Assembly (NCBI GenBank): GCA_900553885.1
Contig: USFD01000001.1
Span: 1-64,000 of the forward strand
DNA from: an uncultured Ruminococcus sp.
Lineage (GTDB): Bacteria > Bacillota > Clostridia > Lachnospirales > Lachnospiraceae
Direction: 5' to 3'
DNA length: 64,000 nt
Below the pieces are notes generated by a model. That model did no database searches and was not told where the DNA came from. It saw nothing but the letters and a program-made list of their open reading frames with translations. The position numbers and the translations under genes were made by a program. Of this stretch, positions 46,418 to 56,558 are shown piece by piece. Positions within the stretch are counted from its first letter, which is position 1. Each line of letters begins with the position of its first letter.

Positions 46418-49400
46418 TTATTCACCTCCATTAATAATTTCTATTCCGAGTGTCATACTCTCTTTTACCATGGAAATAAGATGTTCCTTTAACTCATCAC
46501 TACCCATAGAATTAATCTTAGCAATGGCCTTATCACTGCCTCCGGCATTATATTCCGCCTTTGCAAGTTCGCAGATCTTCTCACGAATGCGAGGATGTGA
46601 ATCCCATTCATATGCATCTATAGGCAGAGTATCCAAAGAATCCCTGACTTTTTCAATGTCGGTCAGGAGCTTTCTATAAGTTCCCAATATACTGCTAAAT
46701 GCTTCATCGACTTCCCGCTTGTCATTCAGACTATCAAAAAACTGTGCGCCGTTCAAAAATTCCAATGCTTCCTTGAACTCTTTCTCGCTCGCAGTACCTC
46801 TGTTGAGAACTTCAAAAGTCTTTCTGGCCTGATCATATTCCCCCTTTGGAATTATCGATAAAATCGGCGTCCTATTTATAGCAGACCAGGCAGCCGGAGT
46901 TTTAGTACCGGTCTTATCTCTCCATAACTTGAAGAGCTGTGTCTTTGTCTGATTCTTACGGAATTCATCAGCGACTCTCTTTACTATTGCATTACTCTCT
47001 GTCCTTGACTTTTTGAAAATATCGGCAAGCTCTGCCGTCCTTAACCGAGCCACATCGTCATCATTCAGGCCTTCCAGATAAGGAGAATAAATCCTCATGA
47101 ATGCAGGAATTTCATTTGAAAGATAACTTTCAAGTACAGCCGAATTACTTACTATACTATCTGTATAGGTTTTCATCTGCTCCGGCAGGATATCAGCGTC
47201 AAGGTAAATCTTTTTCAAGAATTCAAACACATCTTTCAGTTGGGGATATTCCTCCTGAAGAGCTTCACATGAGCACATTACGAATTTCAGTTTTTCCTGC
47301 CATTCCTTATCTGCATCATTCTTGGAATGAACTGTAATATGCAGAATATCATTAGTTGCCTTTACATATGTATAGTCAATTATAAGTTCCTTGATCCTTT
47401 CTTCGCCTGTATCAAGATTCCAAAGACTGGAATATTCAACTGAGAACAGCCTTCCGATATCTTTTATAATGTTATCATCGCTTGCTCCGATATTATCAGC
47501 CAAATTTCGAAGCTTCCTACCATCAAAATGTTCGATAAACTTCAGCATACCTTTGCGGCAGTTTTCCGGAGTCAGTAAATCATGAAGGGAACCTACTATT
47601 TTATCGTTTTTCAAAGATTCAGCGCCAATCTCTTTTGCAATCTGATGCGCATCTTCGCCCTCTTTCTGTACGAGGAGTATATATTTGGAGACAATATCAT
47701 AAACTCCGTCAGCATCTACATACCTTAAGCACCATACCGGCAGTCCCAGATTCTGCATTCTGGACTTCACAGACGACGATGCCTTTGCGGGAGATGAGAG
47801 CGTATTTTCCGGAATACCCCATGCTTTTTCAGTAGTGGCATAGAAGGCACGTTCCTCCTGCGTCATTTTTACTATGTAGGTAGAGGTTCCCTTACTTATG
47901 CAGTTGCCAATAATCTCTGCAAGTTTGTTCGAATCCATCTCTCCGTTGGCACCTTTGGGGTCAATATAGCGATATTTTGTCAGGCTATATTCCTTGAGAA
48001 GAAATCCCATAAGGAATGCCGTCAAATTGCACTGTGCATATCCAAATTTAGATACAAGATGCTCGTACACATCAAGAACTGACACTGACTGATTATTGTC
48101 AAACAGATCTTTTATCAAAACTTCAACAGAGGACTTTATGACCGAAATTCCTATACCAGAGGTCTCGGGCTTTGTCCAATAATTATCAACATTCCATACA
48201 CCTGCTAACGTGCTCTTTTCCGCCCCAGCCATTACTCCGCTTGTCTTTTGGTTAATGCCGCACAAAGCAGCTGCCTTTGCATTTGATAACTTGAATTGCG
48301 ATTCCGTAAGCCCCTTTCCAAAATCAGGCACATATCTGAATTTTTTAAGAACAACCGTCTGCAGAACGTCTGCCACAGCTGAACCACCCAATACTTTCTC
48401 CCCATCAGGATAATCCTTGCTCCATATCGTAAAAATTCCGTTATAGATGCGATTCTTCCATGTTATGGTTAGAACCTGCTCCGCTTTCTTGGCGTTATCT
48501 CTTGCAGACAGATTGTTATTATGTTGATAGTAATTCGCCATTGCGGAGTACTCGACATAAGAATTAAAATCGTCATCACCCAGCGGACTTGCTGTAGCAT
48601 CGATAAATAGAATGTTGTTATAATCTCCGCTTGCCACCGCTGCCTTAATCTTGTCACGCAGCGCGACGCCTTCTGCTGCGTCTTTCGCAAACGCTAAGAC
48701 AGCATTAAAGTGCCAATTTTCCTGACGATTTTTTAATGTATTGATTTTTTTTGTAATATCATTTATCGTCACCGTAGTTATCTGGCCGCTCGTGTAGTCT
48801 TCGGCAAAACGTAACCTAAGCGGCGGATTCAGAGAAAGACAGGTTCCAAGTTTTCCGTCACTGACGAGGCTAGCAGCTGAACTGCTGTTTCTAATCAACT
48901 CCTTGTATTCATTTATCTTTACCTGATCTCCGGCAAGTACCGCCACACCGTAGGCAAATTTATTATTACCGATAGGTGTCTGAACGAGAACTCCACTCTT
49001 GCAGAGCTGCTTTGCCAGATTTTTGCATTTAGTATCCATTCCGGAAGTTATGCCTTCAAAAACATAACTAATGTTCTGTTCCGTCGGCTTAAGTACGTCA
49101 AGCTCACCACCCAAGCGTTTATCAATCGCCTGCATGATAAGGATAGCTTTCAGGACACGTTTTTCATCATCCCTGAGATTTTTCTGCTGAGGATAAGCGT
49201 CAAGGATCATTCTGATGTCAGGAGAAAGGTTATCTTTGCCCTTTTCATAGAAGAAGTCCCAGAGCATATCAATAGTCAAAAATGGGTAATCGTCATCCGG
49301 TCCATAGTTGGATATGAACCACTGAAAAGCCTGCGAATCATCTTTTACCTTAATAAAATCAAACATACTACGCTGATTGGATGCAAACGCAGACGCAATG

Positions 49401-50557
49401 TTTTTAAGGACAAGCGCGGCCATAGGATGAAGCGGCATAATCTTCTTTATAACTTTCTGATCAGTGATATTCGCCGCTTTCATCACAGCGTTTCTTGAAT
49501 CGCTGAGACGACTGTTGAGCGTGTTAGCGCAGTTATTCCAAGTATCTGCTGCTGCCGATTTAACCTTGAAAGCATCGCCTATGAGATCAAACGCAATATT
49601 GTCTGGGAGCGTGATCTCAACCTTATCAAAACGTTGCTGAACAACCTTCCATGATTCATCCTGATTATCAATAATACTGCCCGCCTGATGGGTAACGATG
49701 ACAAGATAGAACGGACTCTCCTGGCAAAGAGCGACGACTTTCTGAAACTCATCAAGCGAATACTTGTTGTTTTCAAAGAATTTGCTGAATTCATCCCAGA
49801 AAAATACAATCTTTATATGATTCTGGTCAATTACATCCTTGAGCCATACTTTCAGCCTGTCGGCATCAAGATTCATAGCTGTAATGCCTTCTTTGTCAGC
49901 AAGTTCAAAAATGTTTGACATGAGATCCTTTATGTCGCCGGATTTCTTCAATGTATTGAGAACCTCATCTGCATTGGACTGAGAGAACTTTGCAATCCAT
50001 TCTGGCTTCTGGAGAAGATCATTAAAGAATCTTTTATGTGCCGGGTCTTCTATCCAAGAGATAACATTCTCCTTGAATGTATTTTCACCCATATATGTAA
50101 CACGATCACTCTTTTCCAAAGCTTCACGTACACTCTCCTGAATTTCGGCAAAGAACTTCTGCGGAGTGGTAATTCCGCCTGTCGCATATCTGTAAACTGT
50201 CACAATACCCCTGTCTCTGTGGCCAAGAAGCTTTGAGAGAAGGTCGCTCTCCTTTTTCAGCGCGTCATAGCTATTCCAGTAAGCTTTCAGCTCATCTTCG
50301 GGGACTTCCAGAATACTCTTCAACGCAAAAGCACACTGTGATTTTCCGGTTCCGTAAGCACCGTGAATCCATACGGAACGGTTCGTGCTTCCTCCCAGCA
50401 TATTTTCTGTTGCACGCAGTAATTTGATAAATGTCGCGTGGGGGTAGGTGGTATCCCACCTTGCGCCTCCCGCTATCGCGGAATCATCAATACACGGGAA
50501 ATACTTTTCATCGATATCAAAGAACTGATCGTATTTTCCTCTTCCAAATCCAGCCAT
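46418..50557 (-). CDS. brxC: BrxC/PglY-like large ATPase
   Basis: A 1379-residue P-loop protein. Walker A GAYGTGKS is at 66-73 and Walker B IVFFWDEFSKFF at about 250; the opening RWDTTYPHATFIKLLRATENML is typical of the BrxC/PglY family. The rest is a long helical region that may bind DNA or partner proteins. It is only 3 bp from brxP and 6 bp from pglZ, so the proteins are made together. Its length is within the usual range of about 1100-1400. Confidence 0.9.
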   Translation of the reverse strand: MAGFGRGKYDQFFDIDEKYFPCIDDSAIAGGARWDTTYPHATFIKLLRATENMLGGSTNRSVWIHGAYGTGKSQCAFALKSILEVPEDELKAYWNSYDALKKESDLLSKLLGHRDRGIVTVYRYATGGITTPQKFFAEIQESVREALEKSDRVTYMGENTFKENVISWIEDPAHKRFFNDLLQKPEWIAKFSQSNADEVLNTLKKSGDIKDLMSNIFELADKEGITAMNLDADRLKVWLKDVIDQNHIKIVFFWDEFSKFFENNKYSLDEFQKVVALCQESPFYLVIVTHQAGSIIDNQDESWKVVQQRFDKVEITLPDNIAFDLIGDAFKVKSAAADTWNNCANTLNSRLSDSRNAVMKAANITDQKVIKKIMPLHPMAALVLKNIASAFASNQRSMFDFIKVKDDSQAFQWFISNYGPDDDYPFLTIDMLWDFFYEKGKDNLSPDIRMILDAYPQQKNLRDDEKRVLKAILIMQAIDKRLGGELDVLKPTEQNISYVFEGITSGMDTKCKNLAKQLCKSGVLVQTPIGNNKFAYGVAVLAGDQVKINEYKELIRNSSSAASLVSDGKLGTCLSLNPPLRLRFAEDYTSGQITTVTINDITKKINTLKNRQENWHFNAVLAFAKDAAEGVALRDKIKAAVASGDYNNILFIDATASPLGDDDFNSYVEYSAMANYYQHNNNLSARDNAKKAEQVLTITWKNRIYNGIFTIWSKDYPDGEKVLGGSAVADVLQTVVLKKFRYVPDFGKGLTESQFKLSNAKAAALCGINQKTSGVMAGAEKSTLAGVWNVDNYWTKPETSGIGISVIKSSVEVLIKDLFDNNQSVSVLDVYEHLVSKFGYAQCNLTAFLMGFLLKEYSLTKYRYIDPKGANGEMDSNKLAEIIGNCISKGTSTYIVKMTQEERAFYATTEKAWGIPENTLSSPAKASSSVKSRMQNLGLPVWCLRYVDADGVYDIVSKYILLVQKEGEDAHQIAKEIGAESLKNDKIVGSLHDLLTPENCRKGMLKFIEHFDGRKLRNLADNIGASDDNIIKDIGRLFSVEYSSLWNLDTGEERIKELIIDYTYVKATNDILHITVHSKNDADKEWQEKLKFVMCSCEALQEEYPQLKDVFEFLKKIYLDADILPEQMKTYTDSIVSNSAVLESYLSNEIPAFMRIYSPYLEGLNDDDVARLRTAELADIFKKSRTESNAIVKRVADEFRKNQTKTQLFKLWRDKTGTKTPAAWSAINRTPILSIIPKGEYDQARKTFEVLNRGTASEKEFKEALEFLNGAQFFDSLNDKREVDEAFSSILGTYRKLLTDIEKVRDSLDTLPIDAYEWDSHPRIREKICELAKAEYNAGGSDKAIAKINSMGSDELKEHLISMVKESMTLGIEIINGGE

Positions 50558-50559
50558 GA

Positions 50560-52866
50560 TTAATCCTCCTCAAACAGACGTAGGACATCCTTCGATGTCT
50601 TATCCGTCAATGATATTTTATCCAGGTCATTTGTAAACGTAGCGTTTATGAAATCCGGGTACTTAGCTGTCAACCCCATCAAAATTGACTTGGTATCCTC
50701 ATATTCGAGTCCGAAGAGTCGAGTTGGGCTGATACCATCACGATCTATATCATCGTTCATCATCCATGCTAGAGTAAATTCCTTGTAGTCGTTGCACGCC
50801 TCCGCAAATTTGTAGAGAGCATAAAGAACAACGCGGTTGTCAGAAATAATACATTTAGTTCTACAAATAGAATTAATCTGTCTACCGTTCTCTTCAACAC
50901 ACCCCCAATTCAACGTAGTTCCCATAGGTAATTCACAAAATCTCTTAAAGGCATTTATGATCGACGTAGCATCCGCCTTACTTACTCCCTCAGCCATTAA
51001 GAGATCCCTTACTTTATTTCGCGGATAAAAAATTCCAACATCCAAATTATTTACATACCATGCAAACTGAGGATTTTCAACAAAATTAACTATCATAATT
51101 CCCCAAGATGTTTCGCTTTCCCAGCCAAGTTTTGAAACAATATCATAAAGTGCCGTTGTTTTATTATCTTTACCTATAATTCCAGATTCTCTAAAAAATC
51201 TTTTAACTTTTGGCTCTTGATTTTTTTTATTCAACGTATTGTTCTCCCAATACTCATTTCCAAGTTCAAAAAACTCTCTGATCCAATCTACCTTTGGCGC
51301 ATGATTTGCAAAGGAATTTAAACTCTTATCTTTCATGTTTCCTCCTGTTGTAGTTCTTAAAGAATGAAATAATAAACATCCATCATCTATTTCATGACAT
51401 TGTCCACAATGAACACAACCATCAATTTTTAAGCCATGATCAAAGGTAATACAACCGTTTCGGCAATTCGTCTCACAAACACGACATCCTGTACAATATG
51501 CAGCCTTATGGAATACCTGCTTAAACTTCTTTATTTCTTGCGGATATTTCTTTAATAATGACGCATCACATGTAACAATATATCCTTCTAATGTTTGCTC
51601 AAAGGAAAATTCGAACGGAATTTGTCCAAGTGTTTTAATCCATTCTCTCCAATCAGTTGATGGATTCTTCACCGTAATAATAAGTTTTCGATCCTTTACT
51701 TCGTCTTTATACTTTTGCTTATTAATCGTAAGATCTCTTCCGTTTTTTCGAGCATTCCATCCACCCCTGGATACATATGTGTTAAGTGAATTTTCATTAT
51801 CCTTATCTCTTGCATCCATCGATTTTATCAGATCTACATACTTTGAAACTTCAGAGGGATATGCACAATATTGAATATAATCTCCTTTATTGCCACCCAT
51901 AGGACAGAAAAGACACCCCGCTCTAGAGTTTCCCTTTTTATAGGCTTCATTGACATATATACCCTTTGCAAATATATACAGCCATACCTCAGCGGACGTC
52001 CACTCTAAAATCGCATTAAAACTATATTGCCCCTTCTGCTTTTTCCCATAATTTTCGTACTGGTATTCGCTTCTGGCTACACTTTCATGCTTGCGGACAC
52101 CAACAAAGTCCATTCCAACGTAATCATCTTTGCCGGTAATCTCTCTCAACTTCAGCGTCTGTGGTGCACTCTTATGAACGCTGCAGCACCAGCGAAGAAC
52201 CCTTGCAGGAGGGCCGAAAATCTTCCAGGATTCATGTGGATCAAAGTGGGATCGAGCCACATAAAACGGCGTTCCATCCTCTTCACAAGCCTGCTTTTCT
52301 TTTTCAACTGCAACATAGGTATCCGGAAATTCCATTCCTGTATCGCCGAAGACAACAACAAAGCTCCCCTTAGGCAATGCCCGTTTCACCAGATCTAAGA
52401 GTACCGCACTGTCCTTGCCTCCCGAAAAAGCCACATGGAATATATCGAGCTTGTTCTTATACTTCTCGTATATTGCCACAATCTTTTTGACCGTAGTATT
52501 CTCAATGATATCAAGCAGATCAAGATTCTTATTAACCATTCCCTCTATATCAACAGGGCGTAACATACCCCCGTCTGGCTCCGGCTGAACAGGATTGCCC
52601 TCACTGTCCTTGGGGATTATTATCTCCGGTGCTTCATACAGGTTACCGCCTTTAAGTTTAGCCACCTGCTTTCCTCTATACCAGTATTGAACAGACTCCG
52701 CCCACATATAGGGAGCATCCGATTGCTTGTCATATTTCCAGTATTTATCAAATCCAAGCAGATCCAACTCCGGTGCATAGACCGGTCTTGGCTCCTTAGA
52801 AAATACTGTAGGCGTGGAATTCAGAAGGATCCCGCCTGTTTCTTCATCATAAGTATATGAATACAA
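50560..52866 (-). CDS. brxP: BrxP: PAPS-reductase, ferredoxin and DUF4007-like fusion
   Basis: A 768-residue protein that marks type 4 BREX. An N-terminal part (1-110) precedes a PP-loop domain with SGGKDS at 148-153. Cys227-Cys228 (CCSVHK) and Cys318/Cys321 (CLFC) resemble the [4Fe-4S] ligands of APS reductases and DndC. A ferredoxin module follows with two CxxCxxC clusters (458/461/464/468 and 484/487/490/497). The C-terminal third (about 525-768, RESGIIGKDNKTTALYDIV onward) resembles DUF4007. It would activate a substrate with ATP and insert or transfer sulfur, using electrons from its own clusters. It is 2 bp after the 794-residue gene. Confidence 0.87.
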   Translation of the reverse strand: MYSYTYDEETGGILLNSTPTVFSKEPRPVYAPELDLLGFDKYWKYDKQSDAPYMWAESVQYWYRGKQVAKLKGGNLYEAPEIIIPKDSEGNPVQPEPDGGMLRPVDIEGMVNKNLDLLDIIENTTVKKIVAIYEKYKNKLDIFHVAFSGGKDSAVLLDLVKRALPKGSFVVVFGDTGMEFPDTYVAVEKEKQACEEDGTPFYVARSHFDPHESWKIFGPPARVLRWCCSVHKSAPQTLKLREITGKDDYVGMDFVGVRKHESVARSEYQYENYGKKQKGQYSFNAILEWTSAEVWLYIFAKGIYVNEAYKKGNSRAGCLFCPMGGNKGDYIQYCAYPSEVSKYVDLIKSMDARDKDNENSLNTYVSRGGWNARKNGRDLTINKQKYKDEVKDRKLIITVKNPSTDWREWIKTLGQIPFEFSFEQTLEGYIVTCDASLLKKYPQEIKKFKQVFHKAAYCTGCRVCETNCRNGCITFDHGLKIDGCVHCGQCHEIDDGCLLFHSLRTTTGGNMKDKSLNSFANHAPKVDWIREFFELGNEYWENNTLNKKNQEPKVKRFFRESGIIGKDNKTTALYDIVSKLGWESETSWGIMIVNFVENPQFAWYVNNLDVGIFYPRNKVRDLLMAEGVSKADATSIINAFKRFCELPMGTTLNWGCVEENGRQINSICRTKCIISDNRVVLYALYKFAEACNDYKEFTLAWMMNDDIDRDGISPTRLFGLEYEDTKSILMGLTAKYPDFINATFTNDLDKISLTDKTSKDVLRLFEED

Positions 52867-52868
52867 GC

Positions 52869-55253
52869 TTACTTTCTCCTTTCTCGCAGCTGAGCAGCTT
52901 CGTTTATCAGCAAATCAATATCTTTGTATTTCTTTCTTTCCATATATCCAGCCTCTGTCAGAAAACCAAAGACCTCGCTCTGCTGCAAATCTCTACCAGA
53001 GCGTGCAACTGCTTGCGTCATAATATCATGATAGCTAAGCGTACATGACTTAATCACTATTGCCCCTGAATTAGATGAATTTGCGCGACGCGTCTCATAC
53101 TTATATTTTTTGCTGAACCGGCGGCAATAGCTTTCAAGCAAATAAAGGTTCCATCCATATCCACAGAAGGGGAATGTACTAAAAGTCGTTATTTCCCGCA
53201 TTCCGATAAAGTCATCGGTGATCACATAATCAAGCGCCGCATCTATGCGGTCTATATCAAACTGAATAAATCTATCCGCAATAAAATCATCCTTATCAAC
53301 GCGAACCATGACAGCATTAGCTGCCTCGATTATATCTGGTCGCCTGATAGTACCTGTAACCCGTTTAGCTATACCTTCAAGGCGATCATAAGTGCATTTA
53401 TCCTGTTTCCGGCAAAACTCAATTACAGCAGTGTATGTATCTTTACTGGCTCCTTTACGCGTCAGTACTCTAGCATTTCTCTCGAAACGATCCTCAACCA
53501 ATTTGTAAAAGCATGTATAAAGTGCTGCCTCCGAAATTTCCGGATTTGCTTCAACTAAATGGTCAAATGGGATCTCGTCCAATGAAACCACTCCATGTTT
53601 CTCACATTGCTCATCCGCGTAATCAGAAAGGCTTTCTATCTCAGCTTCGTCCGCTTCAAACCAATCTGCCTGCATATAAGTTTCCGCAGAATTCCAGACG
53701 AATGCTGGCTGTTTGGCCAGTGTGAACTTTATCTTATCCATCGGAATCAGTGGCAGTTTCATAGAGAGTTCATCAAAAGTCTGCAATGTACTGCTGCCCC
53801 AAACACGTATAATATCATTTTTTATTAGTTCAAATTCTGTTTGGCGCTCTGAAGGTAAAGCAAAATAATTACTCCTGTACCGAAACTGCGGCATAAGATA
53901 CTTTAATATTGCCTTAAGCATATCTGCCGATATGATCTTCGCCTCAGAATATTCATAGAACTTAAAATCATAAAGCGAATCATAATAAACAATATTGACT
54001 CCTTGATTCTTATAGTCATTAATCTCATTAACGATGGACTTCATACTGTCATCCGAGATAAGATAAACTTTCCCATCAAACTCAAACCCCATCTCTCTGA
54101 TGGCATTAAGCAACACGTCATCACTCAGTGAACAATCCAAATCGTTAACTTCCTCATAGGATGCTCTAAATCTGTACAGTTCTACACCATCGTCCTTAAA
54201 GCCATACTCAAAACGTGGGAGCTTCAAAGTTTCTCTTATTCGATCTAACTCGTCCTTGCTTACTTTTTCTTGCGGGGAAACCTTTTCACCTTTTGACTTT
54301 TGAAACTTTCTACCTCCTTTCAAGCCCAAGAACTCAAGATATTTTGCTAATGCAGCAGTTAACCTATTATGCTGCGTTTCATTATAGACTCGAAAATCAT
54401 TATCCAAAGTCAAGAGTGCTATATTGCTTTCTAATTTATCTAGAGATTCCTCGCCATAAATTCTACCTGTACCAATATTATGTTCCGCACATAAAGAATC
54501 ACATCTGTTAATTGCTGATGCATAGCTTCTTCCTGTAGGCGCAGCAAGACCTTTATTCTCTGTCAGCCAAAGATAAAAGTCAGACTTATTTATTCCTGAA
54601 CTTGGTTTATCTTTCTCTTCTGTCTCTTCATCAGGATACTTATGCACAAGAAATTCTTTATACTTGATTAATCCGCTAATCATGGAGTATCTCCGACTCC
54701 TTGAATGGATTCTTATTCCTTTACTGCTCCTGATATTATCTATCAAGAGAGATATTTCATCAGAATCATCCATTTCAAGGATTCGATTATGAATGACCCC
54801 CTTTTTCTTCAACAATATCTCCAAGACCCCCAATTCTTCGATAACCGCTGAAGAAGCTTTTTCAGACAAAGTATGCTCAAGCCATTCTTGAAACGCGGAT
54901 TTATTGTTTGTGGAAGCTTCTGACACAATCCTCGCCTCCTTTAATAATTCAGCAAATGCATCTTGATCATTTTGATATTTATTAACTATATCGAAGTACC
55001 ATCCACGTGTAACATGCAGACCTGACTTACCACCAGTATACGCATATTCGAGGCAGTTCATCTGAAGCGAAATACCATTCTCATTACGAAATTTCTCGTC
55101 GATTTTAATTCCACGTGATTCAGCTTCTTTTCTAAGCCTTTTTGATACTTCTGATATTGCCTCTTTCCTTTCAGTTTTTCCATTCAGTACGTCTATCAGT
55201 GCTTGGAGCAAGACAGCTTGTTCATGCTCATTCCAGACAATTCTGGTTGACAT
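52869..55253 (-). CDS. Unrecognised 794-residue protein heading the defence operon
   Basis: I do not recognise this family. The N-terminus (IVWNEHEQAVLLQALIDVL) looks like a SANT/Myb-type helical unit. A segment at about 225-310 (FYLWLTENKGLAAPTGRSYASAINRCDSL) resembles the SAM-like core-binding domain of tyrosine recombinases, but no catalytic domain follows. The C-terminal half has several winged-helix-like stretches and an FCGYGWNLYLLESYCRRFS segment. It has no signal peptide and no clear nuclease motif. It is separated from brxP by 2 bp, so it is surely part of the system; a DNA-recognition subunit replacing the missing PglX methylase is one possibility. Confidence 0.8.
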   Translation of the reverse strand: MSTRIVWNEHEQAVLLQALIDVLNGKTERKEAISEVSKRLRKEAESRGIKIDEKFRNENGISLQMNCLEYAYTGGKSGLHVTRGWYFDIVNKYQNDQDAFAELLKEARIVSEASTNNKSAFQEWLEHTLSEKASSAVIEELGVLEILLKKKGVIHNRILEMDDSDEISLLIDNIRSSKGIRIHSRSRRYSMISGLIKYKEFLVHKYPDEETEEKDKPSSGINKSDFYLWLTENKGLAAPTGRSYASAINRCDSLCAEHNIGTGRIYGEESLDKLESNIALLTLDNDFRVYNETQHNRLTAALAKYLEFLGLKGGRKFQKSKGEKVSPQEKVSKDELDRIRETLKLPRFEYGFKDDGVELYRFRASYEEVNDLDCSLSDDVLLNAIREMGFEFDGKVYLISDDSMKSIVNEINDYKNQGVNIVYYDSLYDFKFYEYSEAKIISADMLKAILKYLMPQFRYRSNYFALPSERQTEFELIKNDIIRVWGSSTLQTFDELSMKLPLIPMDKIKFTLAKQPAFVWNSAETYMQADWFEADEAEIESLSDYADEQCEKHGVVSLDEIPFDHLVEANPEISEAALYTCFYKLVEDRFERNARVLTRKGASKDTYTAVIEFCRKQDKCTYDRLEGIAKRVTGTIRRPDIIEAANAVMVRVDKDDFIADRFIQFDIDRIDAALDYVITDDFIGMREITTFSTFPFCGYGWNLYLLESYCRRFSKKYKYETRRANSSNSGAIVIKSCTLSYHDIMTQAVARSGRDLQQSEVFGFLTEAGYMERKKYKDIDLLINEAAQLRERRK

Positions 55254-55304
55254 ATTGTAATGTTCCTTCCTTCACTACAGTATATAAAATGATATATCCC
55301 ATAA

Positions 55305-55568
55305 TCAGGACTCTGTACTTTTGTCTTTTGTAATATTCGGCACACGTTCCATAATGTCCTCGACATTGCAGTCAAGGGCTTCGCATATTCTAAGCAACAC
55401 GTCTGTCGTGACATTCTCGCATCTGCCCATCTTAGCGATCGATGCGGCGCTAACGTCACTTTGCTTTTGCAATTCCTGTTTCTGGATCCCCCTGTCGATC
55501 AGGAGTTTCCATAAACGGTTGTAATTAAAATGCGTTGCTGTTTCTTTTTTAATTTTCTGCTCTGCCAT
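55305..55568 (-). CDS. XRE-family regulator of the defence operon
   Basis: An 87-residue helix-turn-helix protein (YNRLWKLLIDRGIQKQELQKQSDVSAASIAKMGRCENVTTDVLLRICEALDC). The ATG at 55568 has GGAG 8 nt upstream. It is 51 bp upstream of the 794-residue gene on the same strand, so it probably represses the operon. BREX systems more often carry a WYL-type BrxR; here an XRE protein takes that place. Confidence 0.85.
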   Translation of the reverse strand: MAEQKIKKETATHFNYNRLWKLLIDRGIQKQELQKQSDVSAASIAKMGRCENVTTDVLLRICEALDCNVEDIMERVPNITKDKSTES

Positions 55569-55590
55569 TTTCAGACTCCGTTTCTTTATT

Positions 55591-55914
55591 TCAGGTGCGA
55601 CCAAACAGTTCATTGCCATCCAGTGAAAGTTCAAGAGCGCAATGTCCTATCATAGTCTTCTTTGTTTCCGCATCGTATGTATCCAGCCGGTCAAAAGCTA
55701 GAAATACCTACTTGCCTGACTGTTCCTGTGCTTCGTATGCCCTGATGATCTCAACCATGATCTTCTTCTATATGCAGCATTTATATGTCCTATATCACGT
55801 AGGGAGCGGCGTCAGCTTAAGATTTACCGGGTCGAGCGTAATAACACCTCTATACTGTGCGCCGGTTCCGCCGTTATTCGGCGTTTCAAAAGTATACTTG
55901 TTCAGCTTCTCCAT
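55591..55914 (-). pseudogene. Degenerate mobile-element ORFs
   Basis: Two adjoining minus-strand frames, MEKLNKYTFETPNNGGTGAQ... (55795-55914) and a segment ending LSLDGNELFGRT that is interrupted by stops. They read like coding DNA in decay. No function is assigned. Confidence 0.4.
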
Positions 55915-56289
55915 GCAGAAAAGCAGCAGAAAACACCGGCAAAACGGTGGCAAATATTTTTAAAGCACGATTTTTTACAATGTTCTTGTGCTTAAGGGTT
56001 CCCTAGTCAACGGAAATGCTACAAATTTCGCAGGGTACCCCGGCACGGCACAGAAATCCCAAGATATTGTACCACAAGGTCACTTAAAAATCTATTCTAT
56101 TTAACGATTTTATAAGCAATCGCTTAAGTAATAACGAAAGAGAATAAATTTTTAAGCACTGTTTCCAGAGACTCGCTTCCCTTAGCTAAACTTCCCATAA
56201 TTCCAGCATATACTATGCCGGCAGCAGAGATATGCTGTAACCAGAGGAGAATGGAACATCAAAATAAAAATGATCAGTTGGAGTAATAG
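55915..56289. other. AT-rich intergenic region
   Basis: No supported gene; probably debris between the defence operon and the transposase fragment. Confidence 0.35.
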
Positions 56290-56547
56290 ATGGAGATTAC
56301 ACGGCTACGGTTTGGGATGATTGCGCCGGTAATCCAGGGAACCTATCTAAATGAATCCATCATGGCCTACTGCCGGAGGATGTCGCCCCCGATGCAGTTC
56401 CCGGATGGACGGACTGTAAAATATAATCCCAAAACGATCGGGAAACGGGTCTCTCTTTACCGGAATAGCGGGATTGACGCCTTGACACCGAAAACGCACT
56501 CGAATCTGAGGAAGACTCAGGTACTCACAGAGGGATACAATCGATGA
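56290..56547 (+). pseudogene. Truncated transposase, N-terminal HTH
   Basis: An 85-residue fragment (LRFGMIAPVIQGTY ... MAYCRR ... VKYNPKTIGKRVSLYRNSGIDALTPKTHS) matching the helix-turn-helix start of Mu/IS481-like DDE transposases. The catalytic domain is missing. Confidence 0.6.
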
Positions 56548-56558
56548 GATATATCGAA

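Noticed and set aside
41270..55568. Complete Dnd phosphorothioation system
   Set aside because: DndB, DndD and DndE are absent; PglZ, BrxC and BrxL define a BREX-type set instead.
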